Shown piece by piece: positions 21,334 to 33,979 of a DNA stretch of 64,000 nucleotides; the stretch's first letter is position 1; each line of letters starts with the position of its first letter. Where the stretch lies: assembly GCA_028583415.1 (NCBI GenBank), contig CM053265.1, positions 39,069,260 through 39,133,259 of the forward strand. Direction: 5' to 3'. A program made the position numbers and the translations under genes. The notes under the pieces are model-generated. The model ran no database searches. It was not told the DNA's origin and worked only from the letters and a program-made list of their open reading frames with translations. The DNA is from Protea cynaroides (lineage: Eukaryota > Streptophyta > Magnoliopsida > Proteales > Proteaceae).

Positions 21334-23711
21334 TGTCACACCTCAATTCTGCACCAACCAGAATGGTGTGATGAACCGTTAATAAACCAACGGTTCAACA
21401 AGGATCTCAAAATAGGCTATCCCACATATGATAAACCAAAACACATTCCACATTAATCAGAGGTAATAAAATAAATAGCGAAAGTCTTACAGATAATGAA
21501 CTGAGAATTTAACTGTGATAACCATAAATAAATATCAAATTATTGATAAATCAACTGAGACATAATTAAATAAATATCAATTACATGTCTTTAATAAAAT
21601 TAAACAAAATCTAATCGAATAAGCATGAGCTGCACTCGCATGAGGATTCATGCATATCCACTAAGTCTTCAGCTTCCATTGTCGCCACATGCCCGTACAC
21701 AGGAGGGTTCATATAATCTTCAATGGTGGTACCTGCATCATCAACTAAAAGTATTCGAATTCGAAAGGGTGAGCACACATCATGGCTCAGTGAGCAAACA
21801 AAACAATGCAACAATACATATGCATGCAATCAATTCATATCTTTGGTCTGGTTTAAAGTTTGCAATGTGCTATAGAAAGGATAGGTGGCCGCCGCACCTC
21901 TATACACGAGTGTGTGGAAACGGCCCAATGAAAATGGCACCGTCGCCCCACATGCACCCACCATGGACAATATACACCCCATGAAAATGGCATGGCTACA
22001 CCGGTTGTCCATACCAACACGTAAGCCCCTGTTTGCGAGGGCTTGCAAACTGGGCTTGCAACTAACCAATCCTAATGTCAAACAATGTATCCAAGGCCTC
22101 ACCCCAGCATCCCTCAATACATCCATAGAGATAGAGCTAGGGTCTGGTGACCAAGCTGAACCACAATGCTACGTCCCCCCCTGATGCCCTATGACATATT
22201 AGTTCCGCTAAGATAATGGCGATACGACGATGTTAGTGGACAAGACTTGAGTAAAGATAGATCTAGAGTCTAGTGACTAGGCTGAACCACAATGTCACGT
22301 CCTCCCCCTGATGCTCTACTCGCATCAAGCACACTAACACTTGCTTAGTGAACATGACTTGAATAGACCGTGGCACAATATACCCCGATGAGAACGACAT
22401 CGAAGTACCGGTTGATACCATCCCTACCCGCACCATGTACACCAGCCAAACACAAACATTCACATGCCTATTCCTACCATCATCAACATCATTATGTTAT
22501 AATCAATAAATTTAAATATGCATGAACATTAATAATAGAAATATTGGATGACATGTTGAATGCACATTACAAGCATACACGCATATCACAATCATGGTAT
22601 TGGACTCAAGAAACAAAAATAGTTTGTTATTAACCAATTAGTTTAGGTCTTGTTCCCTCACCTTAGCTTGTTAATAGATCATCTTCCAAGCTTTAGAATC
22701 ACCTTTATAATGTTATTATATTGCTAGAAGACCTAACAAAGTCGATAATATTTAAATAGAATTAATTTTGAATTTTAAAACCATGCTGTTAACTGAGGGT
22801 CGGAGGTAGGGTCGGAGTCATGATCAACCCTGGGTGCGACCATCCCCCTAATCTGAACTTCCCGAACACTGAGGGTCGATGCTAGGGTCGGATCTGCCAT
22901 CGACCCTAGGTGCGACCCTCCATGGTTTGAGTAAAAAATATAAGATTTCGTTCTCTCTTTCATGGTTGGGTCCTATGGCTTACTTCCACAATCCATTCTA
23001 TACATGTTCTATGGTTTAGAACTATACTTTATTCACCTACATGGTTTTAATGATCTCCTTCATGGTTTTCCATGAAAACCTAACCATGGATGGATGATTT
23101 CGGTTTCTTCTAATTCATATTCTCTTCATAAACCATTAAGAAAGCCTTAAATAAATAATGGGGAATGTATTCATACCTTAGTTTTGCTGAGATTCAGAGT
23201 TCATCTGAATTTCCTCTTCTTCCTTAGCATTTTCTTCAAGTTTTCCTTCTCTTCTTCTCTTCCTTCTCTTATCTTTCTCTCAATCTAATTAGGGTTGTAA
23301 AAGGAGTGAAAGAGTCTTAGGGACATCCTATTTATAGGGCAAAACCTCCCAAAATAAGTCCCATTGAGTTTAAGAAAGGTTCCAATCGAAATTAGGAAGG
23401 TTTCCTAATTTTCAGTTCGTGCTGTTTTTCCCGAATACCGAGGGTTGATGGGAGGGTCGATGGGAGGGTCGGACAACTCATAGACCCTCTGCATCCCATG
23501 GTTGAGGGTCGATGGTGAGGGTCGATGGGAGGGTCGGACCTGCCTGTTAAAACATGCGACCCTACCCTCATTTTGACTGTTTTTGGGTAAATTTCATATT
23601 GGGTCTTGGGTTTCTTCACTCACTTGGTCCACTTGGCTCGACCATGATATGTAGACGGATCCCGATACGAAATGTAAGGTTAGGCCGGGTTCGTGGCGTG
23701 CGGGTCTTACA
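21334..23711 (-). repeat. 5' LTR of element C (2378 bp)
   Basis: Edges TGTCACACCTC and GGGTCTTACA. Nearly identical in layout to 14720-17094, with the same motif clusters (22795-22925 and 23440-23545), TATA at 23327-23339 and hairpin at 22020-22043. It is followed by the target flank CTTTC. Confidence 0.92.
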
Positions 23712-24929
23712 CTTTCTTTTCCAGACCATAGAGAGAGGAGAACGTGAGTGAGGGAGAGGAGAATGTGAGTGAGAGAGAGAAAACGTGAGAGAGGGAGAAA
23801 GAAAGAGAGAAGAAAAAAGAAAAGAAAGAAAAGAGAAGAAAAAAAGAGAGAAAGAGAAGAGAGAGAGAAGCAAAAGAGAGGAGAAGGAAGATTCACATTC
23901 AAAGGGGGTTGATACAACCTCCAATCATCCTTCATCGATGGTTTCTCTCGATTTGAGCACACGGTTAGTACTCTAAACAAATTTAGAGGTCATTAGAATG
24001 CTTGAATGCTAATTTTGCTTGAAAAAAGGCTAATTTCTATGAAATCTCAATCATGAATGCTCTATTACATATTTGTTATTGTTAGGATTCCTATGTCTAA
24101 CATTTTTCATGAATGATAATTTGTCTAAGCTATTCAATGCTAAAATTTTTAATGATATACAATGATGTTTGAAATTTTTTTTTTTGCAAATTTCCTAAAG
24201 TGATTTTCTGATCTGAAAATTCTAGATTTAGGATTCAAACTTAGAACGTACATCACATGTATTTTTTCTAAGATTTTAAAGCCCAAATATTTATGGGAGT
24301 CTTTTCGATATGTTAGAAGACTACCCTAAAAATTTCAATCCATTTGGAATTGGGAAAATATATCAAAAAATTTGCCTTTGACATTGCTATTTTTCTCAGA
24401 TGTAATGCAATCCTCCGTCAGTCTTATGGCCATAATCAGAAAATCCACTTAATATGAACTTTTTAGATATGAAAGTCTTCTAAAAATGGCACTAGTTTCA
24501 TATTTTTTTTAATTTTTTTTGAATTAATATCAATTTTTAGGTGCATAGTGATCTGATTCTGAATCTGTCATGATGTACTGATTTGCATGATTGAAAAGAG
24601 TCATTTTTCACAAAGAAAATATACTGTTTCAACTTGTTTTTCTTAATGAAATTTTAGATTAGACAGTTATCTACATAGACATATGTCTGTATTTAATTTT
24701 CATTAAGAATAGAATTTTATTTGGAATTTATTGTGCAACTGGTCAAAAATCTGGAACAGATTTGACTAGTGCACATGTTCGGTCTTAGGGCATATCTTTG
24801 ATCAATTTTTGCTTTCTTTTGGGATTCAAATCCTTCATATGAATATAATATATTAAGTCAACTTTCTATAAAAAAAAAGTTGAGCTTAATTTGAGTTTCG
24901 AAAGACCTAATTATGGCCATTCTTATATA
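23712..24929 (+). repeat. Tat/Ogre-like LTR, second fragment
   Basis: Continues the fragment ending at 14719. It contains a 170-nt almost pure A/G tract (23729-23890), then unique-looking AT-rich DNA with no ORF. It runs into AT-rich sequence at about 24930-25100, where the plastid insertion begins; the exact boundary is unclear. Confidence 0.5.
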
Positions 24930-26095
24930 AATGTATATATATTTATATTATGATATATTTATATTATGTATACTAAATAAAATATGAAATCTTAACTTAC
25001 TTAATACCTAACTTAATATTTAAGATACTTAAGATACTAAAGTTAATATATATATAGATATATATTAAATATTAATTATTAATTTGAATTTTATTTTCTT
25101 AATTTTTTTTTTGTCTTCTTTAGCTATATTTCCTTCAGGTAAATACTCCATAGTATATCTTTTCCACGGGGCGAAGCAAAACAAAAAATACATTTCGAAT
25201 ATTTCTCTATTTACTTTGTCAGAAAAAAGGAAATTCCCTTTTTTTCCCTGTCCCTAAATTCAATACAATATTCCTATTAAATAATAGGAGACTGGAAATG
25301 AAAGTTCCTTTCTCGCATCCGTTCTCCATCACCATCACATTGTCGGAACAAAAAAAATATTGGAAGCATCGAATCGATATGTAAATATTTTGGTACATGA
25401 AGCCAAACCGGGATCTGATATATCTAAATCATATATTATATAAATAAGATCTAAACTTCTCTTTTTCTAGAATCAAAGTCAAAGAAAGATATTTTAAAAT
25501 AGGTGGCTCTTATGTTGTGATTCGGAATAAACCTTTCTTTGTGGAGGAAGGAAATGGCAATTTATTCCTATGAAACATTCAGGAATAAGAGGATTCAATC
25601 GGAAATATCGACAAATTCTTGCGTAGTCCAAGGAAATCCTATTTTAAAATAATCCCCTACTACATCTCTATCGAATTTTAATATTTATTATCAGAATAGC
25701 AGAAACAGCCATGATTCAATGGGTCAGATCCACTTACTTTTATTTTGTTAATTTCTAATTTTTAAAATGGAATTGATTTGATTGGAATAATAGACAAAGT
25801 AGGAATATTTGGCGATTCCTAATTGGAATTAGGTAGATATTCTATCTATGTCCTAGGACCAAAAAAATTGAATAATGAAAATGAGTAGGAGTATAGTCTG
25901 TAGTGACATAGTCATTCTCCCAATAAGTGGGATGACTTCTCATATCATTCTAATTATATTGAACAAATAATGAACAAATCTTAGTAGAACTATATAACTT
26001 CTACTAATAAGTTAATACTAATAACTTAACTTATTAATTAGTGGGCAGTTACTTTATTATATTACAAATATCAACAATATCTCTGACTGGAGTTT
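24930..26095. other. Plastid spacer left of trnT (psbD side)
   Basis: No gene found. By plastid order this should be the spacer between trnT-GGU and psbD; no psbD codons are reached. AT-rich, including an alternating AT stretch at 24930-25070 that may belong to either the plastid or the nuclear side. Confidence 0.6.
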
Positions 26096-26167
26096 AGCCC
26101 CTTATCGGATTTGAACCGATGACTTACGCCTTACCATGGCGTTACTCTACCGCTGAGTTAAAAGGGC
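26096..26167 (-). tRNA. trnT-GGU: Plastid-derived tRNA-Thr (GGU)
   Basis: 72 nt on the minus strand, with an anticodon loop ATGGTAA giving anticodon GGU. The acceptor pairs GCCCTTT with AGGGGCT (standard for this plastid tRNA). The T arm GGTTCAAATCC is intact. In a plastid it reads ACC/ACU Thr codons. In the nucleus it is probably not used, although the gene body is unchanged. Confidence 0.95.
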
Positions 26168-27020
<853 letters not shown>

Positions 27021-28168
27021 AGGTACTACTAATTAAGTTAAGTTAGGTAATCAAACTCTATCAATTGTTTCATAGATCGTTCTGCAAAGCATTGTTAAAT
27101 AAGAATATCTTCATTTCAAAATTCTACTGGAATCCAGTACCAGTAAAAGTAAAGTAATGTATTATTACAAATAATAACTTTTCAATCAAACAACTATTTT
27201 AAGAATTCCCGTGTTCGTATTTCGAAAGTAAAAGGGATCTTGATAATAGGAAAATTTTTCCAACCGAATTTAAATATTCTATTCCGATGAACTGACTCTT
27301 ACCAAAATTATATATGGATATTCTATGGATATTCTAATGAAGAGCGGCCGACCCCCCTTTTTTATTTGTTTCCTCCTTTTCCTCTTCAAAGAGGAAGTCG
27401 TTCTGTTATTACGTAGATACATACTTTCTACGGGAGGCAACATAGACATAGTGGTTTGGTTGTCCAACGAGATACTACACATAATAAGATCGTGCGTTAG
27501 ACGATTCACACGCACTTACCATCCATTTGTTTTAGATTTTAGAAATCTTATTTCTACTTTATCGTTTATCAACGCATTATCCGAAGAAGTTCCCCTAGAA
27601 CTCCTTGGATCATCTGTGAACGGCTACGGCTACTTCTTCGAAATACTAAAAAAAGGATTACTTGGTTTTTTTATAAGATATGCACATCCTATTCTTCCTA
27701 CATTGATTTGATTCTTTCGATAGATCCCGGGTCCATATTGGAAATAATCAGAAACCCAGGAATTAGAGACGTAAGAATAAGAATTGACATTCGATTATTT
27801 CAGATTGATCGGAATCAATACAAATCAAATGGATGTAGCGAAGAAATAAAATTAGGTTAGGTGGGGTGCTATGTACATATATGAAGATACATATTACATC
27901 TATATTCTATAGTAAGCCTATATACTATAATACTATATCTTTATAAAGATATATAAAGAACGACTGTATACAATATTTTATACAATATAGAATACAATAA
28001 CAATAATAGATAGTGTGGTAGAAAGAAATATATGAACCTTTCTACCATACTATCGGATTTCATAGACTACTGATTCTAGTCCGCACATTTAATTTAAGAC
28101 GTGGAATTTGAATCTCTTTCATTCCTTTAATCATTGAGTAAGAACTAAGAGGTCAAGTTTCATTCAAA
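27021..28168. other. petN-psbM plastid spacer
   Basis: No gene is supported. Some open frames exist (for example 27325-27711 on +), but their codons do not resemble a known protein and the region is the ordinary petN-psbM spacer. Confidence 0.7.
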
Positions 28169-28273
28169 CTAATTATTTTGACTGACTGTTTTTACGTAGA
28201 TGATAAGTAAAAAGGCAGTAGGAACTAGAACGAAGAGTGCAGTAGCAATAAATGCGAGAATATTTACTTCCAT
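28169..28273 (-). CDS. psbM: Photosystem II protein M (plastid-derived)
   Basis: Intact 34-codon ORF, MEVNILAFIATALFVLVPT... ending KTVSQNN, stop TAG. PsbM is a one-helix subunit at the photosystem II dimer interface in the thylakoid membrane; residues 6-27 form the helix. Length and sequence match the family. As with petN, the nuclear copy is probably inert. Confidence 0.95.
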   Translation of the reverse strand: MEVNILAFIATALFVLVPTAFLLIIYVKTVSQNN

Positions 28274-29296
28274 AATAGAATCTCATTGTGTTTTTTTTTT
28301 TTTACTTCGCAATAACTCGGGATCTAATCCCATAGAGATGATAAATCTTTCTCCTGTAAATTCAATGGGATGAATTGCATCCCGATGATATTTAATCGGA
28401 TCAATATCATGAATAACAATATCTGAGCTATCAAATCGATTCATCGTCGAGAATTGAATATTGAATAGTATAACATAGGAAGATCTTTTATCCATACCGA
28501 ATCCAAAATTGGATCCCAGATCTAATCAAAAATTTCGTTGAATTTTTGATTCTTTTCCATTCTTTTCTATAACCTATTCCATTGGTCACAACCCCAAACA
28601 AGATATTTGATGATCTAATTCTAAATGATAAATAAATAAGTTTGATAAAAACGGTTCCCGTATAAAAGATCTAATATTCTGACAAATTCACTATTTTTTT
28701 TTAGTTTGTTCTTTCTTCGATGGGACCATAAGAGGAAAAAAGATTCTTCATTTACTCACTAAAAAGGGCGGGATCTTAGTTTAATTTTGATCTTTCTTTT
28801 ATGAATATCCCCTTTATTGGGACACCTATATCAAAAGTTCGGTGCTTGAATGAGATAGATAGCTTCTTTCAAATTAGTAATTGATATTACACAAAATCGG
28901 AGATAGAAAGGGAGGTAGGTTTAATCTGAAAGTATTCTGGCGGGGTAATTATGTAATTTTGTATCGTATAATAAAGAAATCCAATTTGTGTATGTGCTCC
29001 CCGGAAACATATGACTACTCTATTCCATGGATCGGGAGCAATCGGAAAAGCCAGACCGGTACGCTATCTCTTGGAATCCTAACCTAAATAGGGTGCTACC
29101 AACAATTGCATTAATCTACATATGTCCCCCCCCCTCAATCGGTACTGGTTGATGGAATCGAAATTCCCGTATTTATTCGATAAGAAATGCGAAAAAAAAG
29201 GAAAGAAAGATCCCCACTGGGAATTAAATCCCACTCCCTGTCTCCCTCTTCACAGAAAATGGAGAGAGCAATTGATGAATTCATCGGATACTAGGT
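28274..29296. other. psbM-trnD plastid spacer
   Basis: About 1 kb without a supported gene; the small open frames are not recognisable. Contains a T12 run at 28292-28304. Confidence 0.7.
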
Positions 29297-29370
29297 CGGG
29301 ACTGACGGGACTCGAACCCGCAGCTTCCGCCTTGACAGGGCGGTGCTCTAACCGATTGAACTACAATCCC
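29297..29370 (-). tRNA. trnD-GUC: Plastid-derived tRNA-Asp (GUC)
   Basis: 74 nt on the minus strand. Anticodon loop CTGTCAA gives GUC; acceptor GGGATTG pairs with CAGTCCC, and the T arm GGGTTCGAGTCCC is intact. It is the first of the trnD-trnY-trnE cluster that is co-transcribed in plastids. Confidence 0.95.
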
Positions 29371-29828
29371 AGGGATTGGGGGGGTGTACAGCATACATAT
29401 TCTTATGATTTCATTTTCATTTCTATTTAGAATCGTTGTCTTGTAATAGAGACACGAGTGATATATTGATATCCACATAAATATGGATTTTAGTGAGAGC
29501 GACACGGATTACTAGTAATCCTTGGGTTATTGCCAAATCGATTGATAATCAATCTTTCAATGAAGAAAAAAGACTCTTTTTTTTTCTTTCCTTCTTTATT
29601 TACATTTCATATTTACTTTATTACATTACATTACTTTCATTCTACTTAGAGATCATGACATGCATCCAGATCATTAAAAAGACCAGAATATGTGGGAACA
29701 AAAACAAATAAAATAAATTCGGAATATAGCAGAAAAATGGACTCTTTTCTTTATTCCTATTCTTCCATATCAAACATTTCCGGAGGAAAAATTGATTATA
29801 TCACCCTCATGATGGATCGGCGAATTAT

Positions 29829-29912
29829 TGGGCCGAGCTGGATTTGAACCAGCGTAGACATTTTGCCAACGAATTTACAGTCCGTCCCCATTAACCGCTC
29901 GGGCATCGACCC
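29829..29912 (-). tRNA. trnY-GUA: Plastid-derived tRNA-Tyr (GUA)
   Basis: 84 nt with the long variable arm of a class II tRNA. The anticodon loop CTGTAAA gives GUA, and the acceptor GGGTCGA and T arm GGTTCAAATCC are complete. Confidence 0.95.
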
Positions 29913-29971
29913 AGGAAGAATCAATTCTAGGTTTATTGATAATCTATGATCAACTTCCTTTCGTAGTACCC

Positions 29972-30044
29972 TACCCCCAGGGGAAGTCGAATCCCCGCTG
30001 CCTCCTTGAAAGAGAGATGTCCTAAACCGCTAGACGATGAGGGC
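29972..30044 (-). tRNA. trnE-UUC: Plastid-derived tRNA-Glu (UUC)
   Basis: 73 nt. The anticodon loop CTTTCAA gives UUC and the T arm GGGATTCGACTTCCCC is complete. In plastids this tRNA also donates glutamate for tetrapyrrole synthesis. It lies 59 bases from trnY. Confidence 0.95.
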
Positions 30045-31386
30045 ATACTTGCCTGACTGCCATCATACTATGCTCATCTCATAGTATGAACAGCTTTTTG
30101 GAATTGTCAATATTCAATATAATGATAATGGAATAGTATGACTAGACCCGAAGAATCTTTCCGGCTTTCACGATTCATTCCATCGATCATAGAATTTTTT
30201 TGATTCTTCATTCATGAATCATTAACCATTCTATAGATAGAATGATAGAATAGAGAAAATGAGATTCTATATTTCTATGTAATAATTTCTATGTAATGTA
30301 ATAAAAAAAAAAAAATAAAAAAGAAATATTATATTCTAAAATAAATTAGAATATTCTAATATAATAATAAATAATAATAGAATTCTAGATATAATCTAAT
30401 AGAAAATAGAATCTAAATATTCTATATATAATTATATATAATTATATATAATATAATTATATATAAATTTAATTGTAATAAAATGAAATCAAATTATTTT
30501 ATTATTATTAATTTTAAGTATATTTAAATATACTTAAAATTTAAATACTTAAATTAAGTATATTTAAATATATTAGTATTTTTTTTATTTAATATAATAT
30601 TATTTAATATAATATTAAGTATAGGATCCCCTGAGGGAATGATTTGTCCGACAGAAAAAGGGTTCAACCCCCCTTTCTTCAACTTTCATTTCATTCATAG
30701 TAGAATCATTGACGCAGAGTCAAAAAAGGATTCTCCCTGAAGTCTATTGATGAACCAATCCAATAAATCCACTCATAACAAGTTCTTATATGATTTCTGG
30801 TAGAATCCGGAAGCATTAAGCACAAACAAGATACAGAGTTACTCCCTTGAAAATATCAAGGTAATCTTACTAATGGAACATGTAGGAATAGTAAGACCTA
30901 TTGTTTCTTTTGGTGCTCTTCCTAAGCAAAAGACATAAAAATATACAATCCAGATAGATAACTATCTATCACATACCTTCATCTCCCATTTGATCTAATT
31001 CTTACTGTCTCCTGACTTTCCCTCTGAAACAATCGGGGGACAGTCTATTACCTTCTTGACTGGGTGTTACCGAAAAGAAAAAATTCTTTCTTTTTTCCAT
31101 TTTTACTAAAAACCTATTCTAATATCCATCCAATCTCAATCTAATATTGATTGAATTAATGTCTGAGCACTCAGTCCGAGACTTTTCTGAGTCTATTCTT
31201 CCGCTCCTTCCAGTTTTATTCCCCATTGGACTATCCAATTTAATTCAAGACTCGGTCAGTAGACATTGCACTAGTAGTGGAAGGGAATTAGGAAGTCTTC
31301 ATAGTCCTTCTTATACTAGAATCTTTCCTTGAATACTAGGCACAAGAATTTACAGTCTTTTTTTTTTTCCGATCCTTTGGTTGATC
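30045..31386. other. Spacer trnE-trnC containing the second inversion breakpoint
   Basis: No gene. The first part should be the trnE upstream spacer and the last part the region downstream of trnC. Between them (30230-30620) lies a very AT-rich stretch with repeated TATATAATTATA and TTTAAATATACTTAAA palindromes, a likely site of the join. Confidence 0.6.
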
Positions 31387-31457
31387 AGGCGACACCCGGA
31401 TTTGAACTGGGGAAAAGGGATTTGCAGTCCCCCGCCTTACCACTCGGCCATGCCGCC
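31387..31457 (-). tRNA. trnC-GCA: Plastid-derived tRNA-Cys (GCA)
   Basis: 71 nt on the minus strand, acceptor GGCGGCA with TGTCGCC (one mismatch), anticodon loop CTGCAAA giving GCA, and T arm AGTTCAAATCC. It is divergent from rpoB to its right, as in the normal plastome. Confidence 0.93.
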
Positions 31458-32552
31458 AAAACAATACAAAATAAATTAGATGGAAATATTGCCTTTTCTT
31501 TTGGGTTAATTACTGAACCTTTTTTTGATTGAATTCGGTTGAGTTCTTTTGATTGATTGTATTGTATAGTATCTCAACAATGCCTAAAAACTTCCCTTGT
31601 ATTTAGTTTGTAGTGATTGCGAATTCATAAAGGATTCTTAGATTTTGATCTCCATTTGTGTTTCCTTAATAACATAAGCAAATTATGTTTCCTTAAAAAC
31701 ATAAGAAAATGAAATGGATTTATCCATTCTTTTCAATAAGAAATCTTTTTCCATTTCAATTATAACAACAATTATGGGTATATGTAAACCCCAGAACAGA
31801 AATTTTACACTTACACAGATACCTAATCAGGTATCTTATCTATATATCAAATATTAATTAGCGTGCTTTAATTTTTATTGAATTCAATAAAAATTATGAT
31901 ATAGCACGACCTGTGTTGTTCCGAGTAGAACCGCGATAAAAGAGGAAATATGCAGATAACTAGATAGCTATATCTACATGTGCTTAAGAAATACAACCCC
32001 TCTTACGCACCTCAATTGTATTCCACGAATTCTACTAACAAATGGTTAAAAATATCTCTCTTCTCTGTCCTGCGAATCTTTTTTTTGAAAAATGGAATCG
32101 GCGAAAAAGTGAAGTGCTAAAAAAAAAAGCAAATTCTATACTCTTCCTGCTTATTCTATCTTTATTTCATTCATAGAAAACAGATCCAATCCCGAATCCA
32201 TTTCTTTTTCTGGTACCCAATCGGATTGTAATATCATTGTAATATCATAAAGTAGAAATTGATCACTTTTTGTTTTGATGTTCACTCCATAACAGAAGTT
32301 TAAGTGACAGAATTTTGTTTCCAGGAATGTTTTATCAATTTATTTCCATTTGTATCTGTCGCAAATTCGAATTTGAGTAGAAAATTCTCTTTTCTTTATT
32401 CTTCTGTTGATACGCATTTCATACATATCTGGGGTTGAGTCAAATTTCAAAAGTAAACAGAATATACATCCCATCATGGACTAAATCGCTCTGCGGGGTT
32501 CGATGAAGAATGAACCAATAATGGGATTTTTTTGAGAAATGGGAGACTTAAG
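31458..32552. other. trnC-rpoB plastid spacer
   Basis: About 1.1 kb without a gene, the normal divergent spacer between trnC and rpoB. In the plastid it carries the nuclear-encoded-polymerase promoter of rpoB; I did not identify a promoter core with confidence. Confidence 0.7.
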
Positions 32553-32765
32553 ATGCTCCGGGATGGAAATGAGGGAATGTCTACAATACCTGGGTTTAGT
32601 CAGATACAATTTGAGGGATTTTGTAGGTTCATTGATCAGGGTTTGACGGAAGAACTTTATAAGTTTCCAAAAATTGAAGATACGGATCAAGAAATGGAAT
32701 TTCAATTAGTTGTGGAAACATATCAATTGGTAGAACCCTTGATAAAAGAAAGAGATGCTGTGTAT
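32553..32765 (+). pseudogene. rpoB: rpoB 5' fragment (plastid RNA polymerase beta)
   Basis: Starts at ATG 32553 (MLRDGNEGMSTIPGF) and stays open for 71 codons through IQFEGFCRFIDQGL, FPKIEDTDQE and LVEPLIKERDAVY. It then leaves the rpoB sequence abruptly at 32765. The full protein is over 1000 residues, so about 7% is present. The beta subunit forms part of the catalytic core of plastid-encoded RNA polymerase; this fragment cannot. The upstream Met at 32538 is not used in the family. Confidence 0.93.
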
Positions 32766-32892
32766 CGGACGCTTACCCAATCTCTGATGGACCAGAAATC
32801 CAATCTAAGGGTCATGAGTCAATTGAAGTCTTACCTTAGGGTGAGATTTCACATTTCTAAGGTCCTAGACCTTAATCTAGGTGGCGACTTCT
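32766..32892 (+). repeat. Tat/Ogre-like LTR end with tRNA primer-site-like motif
   Basis: Follows the NUPT and ends with TAGGTGGCGACTTC (32878-32891). TGGCGACT is the start of the primer site used by plant Tat/Ogre elements (tRNA-Arg type). Directly after it, codons of F's antisense gene resume, so the rest of the Tat element is missing. Confidence 0.5.
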
Positions 32893-33246
32893 AAAATTTC
32901 CATCTTTGTCCTCACAACTACCATGGCTGAAATTGTTAACATCCCCTTCGACCTCGAGGTTAGCATAGAAGTGGTTGACCAGGTTTGGTCGGGTAGTCAC
33001 TATATAGGTGATAACTGGTACCACCCTAGTACACCAAAGGCTGCTTCAACATCGAATCGTTGTAGTTGCTCCTGGTTTACACAACATCCAGATTCTATGT
33101 TTTTCTCTTCGAACCATGGGAAATGGGCTTGCTTTACAGCCGAACGAAACCACCACTCATCAAACTACAAAACCGATGGGTGTGGACTGTTCATGCCCGG
33201 AGCGTATGCGTGCATAGCAACACCACGATGCCGAGACAATGTTTAA
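32893..33246 (-). pseudogene. Antisense gene of element F, N-terminal part
   Basis: Read on the minus strand from an acceptor TTTTTTTGTAG at 33247-33257. A plausible start is ATG at 33213-33215. Visible blocks are FDEWWFRSAVKQAHFPWF, RFDVEAAFGVLGWYQL, then after a frameshift VNHFYANLEVEGDVNNFS and DKDGNF. These align with VDLASLALFNVEGAFGDMGW and CPDLVRQFNCNLQVVGDYND of D. HFYANL is typical of the plant transposon protein-like family. One TAG near codon 17, a double stop and one frameshift break it. The frame continues in meaning at 14296 with RDLHLTSFVKGV. Confidence 0.72.
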
Positions 33247-33671
33247 CTACAAAAAAATAAAATAATGAGAATTAGTCAAAAAAATTTGAAATTTCGGCAG
33301 CATAATGACAATATTTCAAGTAAAGGCCTCGAACTCACCCAAAATCTAGGGAGAAGGACTTACGTAATAATTTAGCAACATATAGAGACCAAACAATCAT
33401 AAAACAAGCAAGAAATTCAACAATTACAAGAACAATTGATTTTTGACCAAAACCTAAGTCAAAAATCCAAAAATTTTGATTTTGAGAAAACCATACGGTG
33501 GAACCTCAAATAAGTTGAGGGTTTTTGTCCATGGAGGTCCCAACATTACTTAATTAGCTAAAGAAAAAGGGTTCCTATGGTTAGAATCATCTAAATCTAG
33601 GTAAACCTAGTTTTGGGTAAGAAATCATGAAGAAATGATGTAAAAAGAGAAAGAGGAAGGAAGGAACTTAC
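33247..33671 (-). other. 5'-UTR intron of F's antisense gene
   Basis: Donor TAA|GTAAGTTCC (minus strand, first intron base 33671), acceptor T-rich TTTTTTTGTAG (33247). 425 nt. It is in the same place as the 454-nt and 439-nt introns of A and D, although the sequences no longer align well. Confidence 0.6.
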
Positions 33672-33979
33672 TTAGAGAGGTTGTGAAGCACTCTTGGAAG
33701 AGAAGAATCGCTTTTACAAGCACCGGTCGAACTATAACAACTCACCAAGTCAGAGAGGAATCGCCACCGGAGAGAATGGAAAGAAAAAAATGATAAAAAA
33801 GAGTCAAAATCATGATTTTAATGTCTTTTAGGGCAATACCGGTTGACGGTTTTGCCCTATACCGGTTGACCAGTACCCCTGGTACTTGCGACCGATACCT
33901 CTTGGCCAAAGCAAGGTGCTGACCGGTCAATCATACCGGTTGCACCATACCATACAGTGGTTCTACCGGTACATTGACC
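33672..33979. promoter_or_regulatory. F leader: ACCGGTCG motif cluster and antisense promoter region
   Basis: From 33720 there are repeated ACCGGT, CCGGTCGA, GGTTGACC and GACCGATACC words, several as inverted pairs. It is split by element D (TGACC duplication) and continues at 55839-55935. It lies between F gag and F's antisense gene, the same relative place as the GGGTCGA cluster in A, B and D. Confidence 0.6.

Larger units (their letters stand above)
14720..23711 (-). mobile_element. Ty3/gypsy element C, full-length but decayed
   Basis: Two LTRs (14720-17094 and 21334-23711) surround a 4.2-kb internal region. The target duplication is CTCTC/CTTTC, one C-to-T difference. The polypurine tract, primer site and chromodomain tail show minus orientation. 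Pol is heavily eroded and much shorter than in D. No antisense gene is present. LTR divergence is moderate by eye. Confidence 0.92.

Noticed and set aside
27325..27711. 128-codon open frame between petN and psbM
   Set aside because: The region is the normal petN-psbM plastid spacer and no plastid gene is known there; composition is that of AT-rich spacer.
29122..29430. Open frame across trnD on the + strand
   Set aside because: It runs through the antisense of a tRNA gene and adjacent spacer; no independent support.
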